From: CAXTTV01 sp964247295
Lineage (GTDB): Bacteria > Chloroflexota > Ktedonobacteria > Ktedonobacterales > Ktedonobacteraceae
Direction of reading: 5' to 3'
Assembly (NCBI GenBank): GCA_964247295.1
Contig: CAXTTV010000172.1
Span: forward strand, 1 to 10,524
Length of the DNA stretch: 10,524 bases
Position numbers and translations under genes: made by a program
Shown here: piece by piece, positions 5,420 through 10,524 of the stretch
How positions within the stretch are numbered: the stretch's first letter is position 1
Layout of the letters: the number at the start of each line of letters is the position of its first letter
Notes under the pieces: model-generated
Databases searched by the model: none
What the model saw: only the letters and a program-made list of their open reading frames with translations
Told to the model about the DNA's origin: nothing

Positions 5420-5435
5420 GTTATCAATTGATAAC
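5420..5435. promoter_or_regulatory. Palindromic operator O2 before the ABC exporter
   Basis: GTTATCAATTGATAAC is a perfect 16-base palindrome with the same arms as O1. A possible promoter uses TTGATA inside it (5428-5433) as -35 and TATCCT (5450-5455) as -10, 16 bases apart. A bound repressor would then cover the -35. The ABC ATPase start is 41 bases downstream. Confidence 0.72.
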
Positions 5436-5476
5436 CTCGAAAGCAAAGATATCCTATAGAAAGAAGAAGGATACCT

Positions 5477-6433
5477 ATGAGTGATCGTACGATCCAAGCC
5501 GAAGGGCTCATCAAACGATTTCAGAAATTCACGGCGGTAGATGGTGTTTCGTTTACTGTAGACGCCGGGGAGATCTTCGGCTTCCTCGGCCCCAATGGCG
5601 CGGGCAAAAGCACGACGATCTCGATGCTAACGACGCTTGCTCTACCCACTGCTGGCCGCGCCAGTATCGGCGGCTATGATGTGGAGACACAGCCAGTCGA
5701 GGTACGCCAGATCTCCGGGGTCGCGTTGCAGGAGATCGGTCTAGATCCACAACTAAAGGCAACAGAATTGCTGACGCTTCAGGGCCGGCTCTTCGGGCTG
5801 ACATCCCGTCAGGCACGCGAGCGCACAATGGAGCTATTGCGCCTGGTCGATCTGACAGATGCTCTGGATCGCCCGGTCGGCAAGTATAGCGGCGGGATGC
5901 GTCGCCGGCTGGATCTTGCACTGGCCCTGGTGCATGAACCAGAAGTGCTTTTCCTGGACGAACCGACTACCGGTCTCGATCCTGTCAACCGCAGGGCAGT
6001 CTGGCAGGAGATCCGCCGCCTGAATCGCGAACTGGGCATGACAATCTTTCTGACAACACAATACCTGGAAGAGGCCGATGAGCTGGCTGATCAGATCGCG
6101 ATTATCAATCGGGGCAAGATCGCTGTTGAGGGAACGCCTCAGGCGCTTAAAGCTGGGATCGGCGGTGAGTCGATCAATCTGACCTTTTCTGATGAGGCAA
6201 CCGCGCACCAGGCCCAACAGGAGATCGCTTCTATGGCCGACTCCGCTCAGATCGATCGACAGACTCTCAGACTCTACTTATCGCATGCGGCGCAGGCCGT
6301 TCCAACAGTGGTAGGTCAGTTAGAGGCTCATAATTTGCACGCTCAATCCCTGACGCTCTCCCAGCCCACGCTTGATGATGTGTTCTTACAGGTTACTGGT
6401 CAACGCTATGAAAGCGAGACAGCAACTAGATAA
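5477..6433 (+). CDS. DrrA-type ABC transporter ATP-binding protein
   Basis: A 318-residue cytoplasmic ATPase that powers an ABC-2 exporter. The sequence shows Walker A GPNGAGKST (38-46), Q-loop Gln85, signature YSGGMRRRLDLA (137-148), Walker B VLFLDEP (157-163), D-loop GLD (166-168), and TTQYLEEAD, where Gln195 stands at the usual H-loop His. That Gln is common in the DrrA (daunorubicin resistance) subgroup. The C-terminal 80 or so residues form the DrrA-type accessory domain ending TLDDVFLQVTGQ. ATG follows AAGAAGG with 6 bases between. The permease gene starts 39 bases after this stop, so both are one operon behind operator O2. Substrate is probably a hydrophobic drug or metabolite, but cannot be read from sequence. 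Confidence 0.92.
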   Translation: MSDRTIQAEGLIKRFQKFTAVDGVSFTVDAGEIFGFLGPNGAGKSTTISMLTTLALPTAGRASIGGYDVETQPVEVRQISGVALQEIGLDPQLKATELLTLQGRLFGLTSRQARERTMELLRLVDLTDALDRPVGKYSGGMRRRLDLALALVHEPEVLFLDEPTTGLDPVNRRAVWQEIRRLNRELGMTIFLTTQYLEEADELADQIAIINRGKIAVEGTPQALKAGIGGESINLTFSDEATAHQAQQEIASMADSAQIDRQTLRLYLSHAAQAVPTVVGQLEAHNLHAQSLTLSQPTLDDVFLQVTGQRYESETATR

Positions 6434-6472
6434 ATAGGTGCTCCCACTGCATAAAAAGAAAGGTGTTCTCTC

Positions 6473-7315
6473 GTGAATACAACAACTGAAACGACCCCAG
6501 CCCTCACCAATGCTACTATCAGCAAAAAATCTTCAGGCCACCTGCCATTTATCCAACAGGTTATACTCTTGACCCAACGTGCTCTCATCGTTAATCTACG
6601 TATCCCTGGCATTTTTGCCTTTATCCCATCCCTGCTTATTAGCGTCTTTACCCTGATTATCTATCAGGCCCAATTAGGGAATGCCGCTCAGTTCTTTCTA
6701 AAAGGCCAGAGCTACCTGGGCTTTATTCTACCGCTCTCTCTGACCAGCGCGACACTTAGTGGATCATCGGTCGCCAGCCAGACGATTATTAATGATATCA
6801 CCCGTGGCTATTTTAATAAGCTGCTCCTGACACCCGCGAACCGCTGGGCCCTGTTACTGGGTCCGATGATCGCGAATGCGATTTTGCTTGTTGTTCAGGT
6901 GGTTGTGGTTCTGGTGATTGGCCTGCTTCTGGGTCTCAAATCAGCAACAGGGATCGCGGGCCTTTTCGCAGTCCTCGGCTTTACGATTCTACTGGGAGTC
7001 AGCTTCTCTGGCCTGACTGTTGGAGTCGCACTCTTAAGTGGAAATAGCGCCGCTACCTCTTCGGCAAGCTTCCTGTTTTTTCCACTTACATTCCTGACAG
7101 CTACATTTGTTCCGGTCGATCTTCTCCAGGGCTGGTTTAAGGTCGCGGCTTATATGAACCCGATTACGTACTTTCTAGAGGCCACTCGCGCGATTCTCAA
7201 TACCGGCTGGGATGGCACGCTTATTCTACAAGGTCTGTTAGCGGTCGCGATTATGTTTACTGTCCTGTTCGCGTTCGCCCTCTATAGTCTGCGTTTTCGC
7301 ACGAAGCGTCGCTAG
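6473..7315 (+). CDS. DrrB-type ABC-2 transporter permease
   Basis: A 280-residue inner-membrane partner of the ATPase. Six membrane segments are visible at roughly 46-66, 80-101, 130-154, 160-188, 196-216 and 250-273, with a polar N-terminal tail of about 30 residues and a basic C-terminal end (RFRTKRR). The ABC-2 hallmark MNPITYFLEATRAIL lies at 228-242, after PVDLLQGWF. The start is GTG with AAAGAAAGG about 9 bases upstream. Length and topology match DrrB-like exporters, which extrude drugs, lipids or polyketides. No third subunit or biosynthetic gene accompanies the pair, so self-protection against an external compound sensed by the TetR regulator is the simplest reading. Confidence 0.9.
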   Translation: MNTTTETTPALTNATISKKSSGHLPFIQQVILLTQRALIVNLRIPGIFAFIPSLLISVFTLIIYQAQLGNAAQFFLKGQSYLGFILPLSLTSATLSGSSVASQTIINDITRGYFNKLLLTPANRWALLLGPMIANAILLVVQVVVVLVIGLLLGLKSATGIAGLFAVLGFTILLGVSFSGLTVGVALLSGNSAATSSASFLFFPLTFLTATFVPVDLLQGWFKVAAYMNPITYFLEATRAILNTGWDGTLILQGLLAVAIMFTVLFAFALYSLRFRTKRR

Positions 7316-7385
7316 ATTCCGAGTGGGGAATGGCTTGGGAAAAGCGAATGGTGGATCACTGACGACCCAGTGGGGACCCGTGGCC

Positions 7386-7402
7386 CGGCGGTTTATCCGC
7401 CG
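7386..7402. other. Perfect GC-rich stem-loop beside repeat copy B
   Basis: CGGCGG, loop TTTAT, CCGCCG: a 6-bp perfect stem located 71 bases after the permease stop and directly before repeat copy B. Smaller dyads, CACTG/CAGTG at 7357-7372 and ATTCC/GGAAT at 7316-7331, precede it. No T-run follows. It may slow 3' decay or belong to the repeat element. Confidence 0.45.
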
Positions 7403-7441
7403 AAAGAAACGGTGTCTCCCACCTCACCATCGCCCGTAGAT
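7403..7441. repeat. Dispersed repeat, copy B
   Basis: 7418-7441 matches 161-184 in 23 of 24 positions, and the preceding AAAGAAA and GTGT blocks align with gaps. The GGACCCGTGGC block that follows copy A lies before this copy, at 7374-7384. It sits in the gap between the convergent exporter operon and the glycoside-hydrolase-like gene, where no gene is present. Confidence 0.6.
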
Positions 7442-7515
7442 CAAGTCCCCTTCTCTACACAGGAACGTCCTTTCCCTAATAGAGTCTTGCTATCATCTCT
7501 GTCCCTATCTATTCA

Positions 7516-9693
7516 TTATTCATCACGTGCTGGAGCGGCTACAAAGGCCACATCATACTCCTGCTGAGCAACAAGTACATCGTCGCAGTAAACCACAAAA
7601 TCCTCTTCTTGTAAAAGAACGTCGTAGGTATGCTCGCGGAAGTGATACCCCTTTAATAAAGCATTTCCCAGGGCTTTATTGCAGGCCGGCTGGATCTCAA
7701 GCTTGCCCTCTACACTGGGATGAATTCCAAAAACGCCATGAATAATTGCCTGAACACCACTCCCGGCAGAAATCTGGAGAGGCATTTCTACTGATGAATT
7801 TCCCAGATAGTCTGTGAACACTTCTTGTGGGAAGTAAGGATACGCTTCAATCCAACGTATACAGCGGGAGAGAATATCCCAGGCAATATCGCTATATCCC
7901 TGACGATAGGCGTTTTCTACAATTCTCAGAGGCATACCAATATATTGTCCTCCCCCACCCCAATCGGCGTCCTCTTGATCATAATGCACGGTATCGAGGG
8001 GAGATACTCCGTATAAGCCAAATGGCCCGATGAACTCGCCCTCCCGAAGGTGAGCGATCAATTTATTACGTTGGTTCGCGGTCAGCCATGAAACGTCGAG
8101 TAGATCAAATAGATGATAGGCCAGCACCGATTGACGACTGCCGTCTGGATACAAATTGTCAAACCAGCCGGTTTCCTCATTCCATAATTTCTCGTTCACC
8201 GATTGTTGAAGACGCTTTGCCCACTGCTTGAATTGGGCACCCTCTGGATCATACCTTTCGGAACACCATTGTTCAAGGTGCTGATATAAATGTAGGATCA
8301 GGCCATTCGTAGTAGCAACTATATGTTGATACCCATCGGTGCGCATCTCTAAAATCGCTCGGGGATCTGGGCCGAAATCAAGCAACTCATCTTCACGCGC
8401 ATATCGTTTTCTTAACTCAATGGCGATTACCTTCAACCATTGGAGGACACTGCGACCATTAACCATCGTGTCCAGCAAGGCAGTATCACCTGTATGATTT
8501 AGATAAGCCTTGATAATTTCCAGAAAAGAGATGGGGCTTTGGGCATACCAGTGAAATGTTCTACCATCCCATTGCAACCAGCTATAGTCCAGACCACCTT
8601 TTATGTAGGCTAACAATGCCTTATGTAACCCTTGAGGATCGAGCAAGGAGAGCATTTCAGCACTAAAGGCAACATCCCAGGCAAGCGTCGAAAACCAGGT
8701 ACCGGCTGCATAAAATGGGTTCAAAATAAAGTTTTCCCGCTCCCAACGACATTCGAGAACGGTGAGCAGACAGCGTTTATAAAACTCGTCAAAGGCCGCA
8801 TGCTGTGTCTGAACCTGCGGGAGCCTTTCCTCCACCCAACGGAGGCGTTGACATAGCGCTTCATCGGCCTGGTGCATTCTCTCAGCAATAAGACCCTCTG
8901 GCTGCTGATGCTGCACTCCTTCATCCGTCTGGACCTCGATCGCGAAATGGGCTACCTGACTCGACAGGGCGGGGATCTCCCAGTTCCACCCCTGGCTACC
9001 AGCGGATGGCAGGTCGCTCGTCACCTCTAGAGACCCCTGATCGGTTGTGAGACGGAACGGGGCATGTGGGGGAGTATCAAGAAGAGGATAGGAATTAAGG
9101 GAAGATGGATCTACAAGGCGCTGGTCAGGCGTAAGCGTGAAGGTAAGCGGCGTCTTTCCTCTATTCTCAATTCGTACTTCCAGAAATATCTCGTCGGCAA
9201 CCGCAGAAACGCTGGTCACCGTCTCAATGCGGAAAGAAATCCATCTTTGCTGAAGAAATTTGTGGAATGTCCCTGCCCGATAGTAGCGATTAGGCTGCCA
9301 CTCCGCTTTCTGTAAAAGTAGAACCATTGGTGAGCTAGCTTCAACATCAGGATCATAGCCCATGCGTGTAGGAACGTAGTTTGTATAGGAGTTAAGACCT
9401 AGGGGATGAACACCTTGGTCCGCGCGATCCATATAGGCGTGGATATCGGCAGCGATATCCTGAATAAAACCACCCAGCGAGTGCTCAAAAAATGCCAGAC
9501 GAAACTGGTAATGGTGAAGCTGAACCGGCGGAAATTGGACGTTTTGCAGACCTGTTACGGTTTTATCGCGAACCGAGATTGCTCCTCTACCATTAAATAA
9601 ACGAAGTGTGGTGTCCGACAGAGCTATACGTGTACGCGCCATACGCAGTGTTTCAGGTGTTAACTTCTGTACTTGCTGTTGCTTGTGCTCCAT
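7516..9693 (-). CDS. Six-hairpin (alpha/alpha)6 glycoside-hydrolase-like protein
   Basis: A 725-residue protein without signal peptide, so probably cytoplasmic. The first 290 or so residues are beta-rich (sugar-hydrolase N-terminal sandwich), for example RWISFRIETVTSV and IFLEVRIENRGKTPLTFTL. From about 300 to 655 it has the repeated-helix pattern of (alpha/alpha)6 glycosidases: GTWFSTLAWDVAFSAEML (331-348), WLQWDGRTFHWYAQSP (372-387), FGLYGVSPLDT (558-568), DADWGGGGQYIGMPLR (575-590) and a VEMPLQISAGSG turn (635-646). A C-terminal GVFGIHPSVEGKLEIQPA block is typical of this fold. Asp340 and Glu636 are possible catalytic acids, but I cannot assign them. It resembles GH63-like or amylo-glucosidase-like enzymes; exact family and substrate are uncertain. 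AAAAAGGAAT (9701-9710, minus strand) precedes the ATG. No transporter or sugar regulator is adjacent. Confidence 0.8.
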   Translation of the reverse strand: MEHKQQQVQKLTPETLRMARTRIALSDTTLRLFNGRGAISVRDKTVTGLQNVQFPPVQLHHYQFRLAFFEHSLGGFIQDIAADIHAYMDRADQGVHPLGLNSYTNYVPTRMGYDPDVEASSPMVLLLQKAEWQPNRYYRAGTFHKFLQQRWISFRIETVTSVSAVADEIFLEVRIENRGKTPLTFTLTPDQRLVDPSSLNSYPLLDTPPHAPFRLTTDQGSLEVTSDLPSAGSQGWNWEIPALSSQVAHFAIEVQTDEGVQHQQPEGLIAERMHQADEALCQRLRWVEERLPQVQTQHAAFDEFYKRCLLTVLECRWERENFILNPFYAAGTWFSTLAWDVAFSAEMLSLLDPQGLHKALLAYIKGGLDYSWLQWDGRTFHWYAQSPISFLEIIKAYLNHTGDTALLDTMVNGRSVLQWLKVIAIELRKRYAREDELLDFGPDPRAILEMRTDGYQHIVATTNGLILHLYQHLEQWCSERYDPEGAQFKQWAKRLQQSVNEKLWNEETGWFDNLYPDGSRQSVLAYHLFDLLDVSWLTANQRNKLIAHLREGEFIGPFGLYGVSPLDTVHYDQEDADWGGGGQYIGMPLRIVENAYRQGYSDIAWDILSRCIRWIEAYPYFPQEVFTDYLGNSSVEMPLQISAGSGVQAIIHGVFGIHPSVEGKLEIQPACNKALGNALLKGYHFREHTYDVLLQEEDFVVYCDDVLVAQQEYDVAFVAAPARDE

Positions 9694-9748
9694 TCTCTAC
9701 ATTCCTTTTTTACTATGAGGCGTCTGTATGATTATCCAATTCCATCTA

Positions 9749-9850
9749 TCAGGTATTTTCACCGATTTTTTTATGAAATAAAATCGTAAAAAATCTGAAA
9801 ATGTGCGGATATTCTTTTCTTTTCAGAGATTCTTGTTCTTAAATACCTGA
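9749..9850. repeat. 10-bp inverted repeat, arms 82 bases apart
   Basis: TCAGGTATTT (9749-9758) and AAATACCTGA (9841-9850) are perfect inverse complements. Both lie between the candidate promoter and the start codon of the glycoside-hydrolase-like gene. They could be paired regulator sites permitting looping, or the base of a large leader structure. Confidence 0.4.
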
Positions 9851-9866
9851 AAAATCTTTCACACAC

Positions 9867-9896
9867 AGTGTAAAGAAAACAAGAGTATAAAGTCAA
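9867..9896 (-). promoter_or_regulatory. Candidate promoter of the glycoside-hydrolase-like gene
   Basis: On the minus strand TTGACT (9896-9891) and TACACT (9872-9867) are 18 bases apart. The implied leader would be about 165 bases long and contains the inverted repeat. The -10 matches consensus at four of six positions, so support is moderate. Confidence 0.35.
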
Positions 9897-10020
9897 GGGT
9901 AAAATTCCACGACATTCCGTTTACATTTTCCGAAAATTTACCGGTTTTTTTAATGGCTCCAGGCATCCAATTATTTTGGAGGATTTTATTGCGAGTATGC
10001 TTCACAAGCTTTGTGTTCTT

Positions 10021-10521
10021 TTATGAATCAAGAGGAAATGAGGGCTGAGCAGGTGGCTCAATCTTTTTAAGTAAGGAAATTAATTGCTCTTGCTCCTCCT
10101 CATTGAGAGCATTCACCCACTCGGCGCTCTGTTTTAGAAGATCGGGTTTATATTGCTTGAGAACTTTTAATCCCTCATCCGTTAATTCAATGAGAAGCAT
10201 TCTTCGATCCTGCCGATGAGCGACCCGACGCACCAGACTACGCTCCACAAGCGTATCCAGCACTTTGGTAATCGCGCCACGCGTTACCAACAAGCGCTCG
10301 CTGATCACATAAGGCGGCAAGGCCTCTTCGGCATTTAAGAGCACACTGAGCACATTTGCCTCCAGGCCTGTAAGACCATATTGCTGACCAATAGCGACAA
10401 TCCGCTCCAGAAACAGATCACCTACCCGCACAGCATAAGCAACACACTCAGCCGCTCGTGTCTGCTGCTCAGGAATAGCGAACTCAAACGTTTTGCTACG
10501 ATGATGTGGCGATCCAGACAT
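10021..10521 (-). CDS. MarR-family transcriptional regulator
   Basis: A 166-residue cytoplasmic regulator if it begins at ATG 10521; three bases remain to the window edge, so its ribosome site and a possible upstream start are not visible. The winged helix-turn-helix is clear: LTGLEANVLSVLL (50-62), PPYVISERLLVTRGAITKVLDTLVERSLVRRV (69-100), and the wing HRQDRRMLLIELTDEG (102-117), with the DRR motif typical of MarR proteins. Flanking helices at the N-terminus (about 20-48) and C-terminus (118-155) form the dimer interface. Its target may lie beyond the window or be the glycoside-hydrolase-like gene downstream on the same strand, but a 327-base gap with its own candidate promoter argues against one transcript. 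No adjacent efflux gene is visible. Confidence 0.88.
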   Translation of the reverse strand: MSGSPHHRSKTFEFAIPEQQTRAAECVAYAVRVGDLFLERIVAIGQQYGLTGLEANVLSVLLNAEEALPPYVISERLLVTRGAITKVLDTLVERSLVRRVAHRQDRRMLLIELTDEGLKVLKQYKPDLLKQSAEWVNALNEEEQEQLISLLKKIEPPAQPSFPLDS

Positions 10522-10524
10522 AGT

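Larger units (their letters stand above)
9694..10020. other. AT-rich regulatory region before the glycoside-hydrolase-like gene
   Basis: These 327 bases hold no supported gene. The region contains a candidate minus-strand promoter and a 10-bp inverted repeat (separate entries), repeated AAATCTGAAAA-like blocks, and a CACAA-GCT-TTGTG dyad (10003-10015) just after the MarR-gene stop. A strong ribosome-site-like TTGGAGGA at 9976-9983 on the + strand is followed only by a TTG ORF of 19 codons at 9989, which I do not call. Confidence 0.5.

Noticed and set aside
5553..6217. Minus-strand open frames over the ABC ATPase
   Set aside because: They are antisense shadows of a GC-rich, clearly coding ATPase gene with all ABC motifs on the + strand.
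141..7441. Flanking repeats as ends of a transposon
   Set aside because: No transposase or integrase, no terminal inverted repeats and no target duplication are visible. The intervening genes appear ordinary.
9976..10048. Tiny TTG-started ORF behind TTGGAGGA
   Set aside because: Only 19 codons, poor spacing, no notable composition, and it runs into the MarR gene on the other strand.

Overview
The window reads like accessory chromosomal DNA from a spore-forming, soil-type Gram-positive-like bacterium. My best guess is a member of the Ktedonobacteria (Chloroflexota). This rests on the mix of divergent CorA, VOC, DHFR-like, DrrAB-type and MarR/TetR/MerR genes, intermediate GC content, strong Shine-Dalgarno sites and short dispersed non-coding repeats. 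No rRNA or marker gene is present, so the taxonomic call is inference. I see no tRNA, rRNA, CRISPR array or intact transposase.

Left part (1-3805, + strand): a non-coding stretch carries one copy of a dispersed repeat. It is followed by a CorA-like transporter that lacks the canonical GMN motif, then an MTA/SAH-nucleosidase-like gene cut by one in-frame amber codon. A 51-codon chimeric ORF comes next, whose start looks like a methyltransferase relic. It is joined by a TGATG overlap to a DHFR/RibD-C-like gene. A VOC protein that has lost most metal ligands closes this part. These look like independent small genes, some of them decaying.

Centre (3915-4612): the most interesting unit. A MerR-type promoter with a 19-bp spacer and a perfect ACCTTCC-N7-GGAAGGT dyad drives a MerR-family metal sensor. 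One base after its stop, behind a good Shine-Dalgarno, lies a 29-residue GTG-started peptide whose last 16 residues contain 9 cysteines. I read this as an autoregulated metal sensor plus mini-metallothionein operon. The peptide is easily missed because it is tiny and overlaps an over-extended reading of the next gene.

Right-centre (4651-7315): a consensus sigma-70-type promoter (TTGACA-16-TATAAT) with a perfect 16-bp palindrome drives a TTG-started TetR regulator. A second palindrome with the same arms (GTTATCA-NN-TGATAAC) sits before a DrrA-type ABC ATPase, followed by a DrrB-type permease. The regulator very probably represses itself and the exporter through these two operators.

Right part (7316-10524): a second copy of the dispersed repeat, then on the minus strand a large cytoplasmic six-hairpin glycoside-hydrolase-like protein with a long AT-rich upstream region holding a 10-bp inverted repeat. 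A MarR-family regulator, also on the minus strand, begins three bases inside the right edge.
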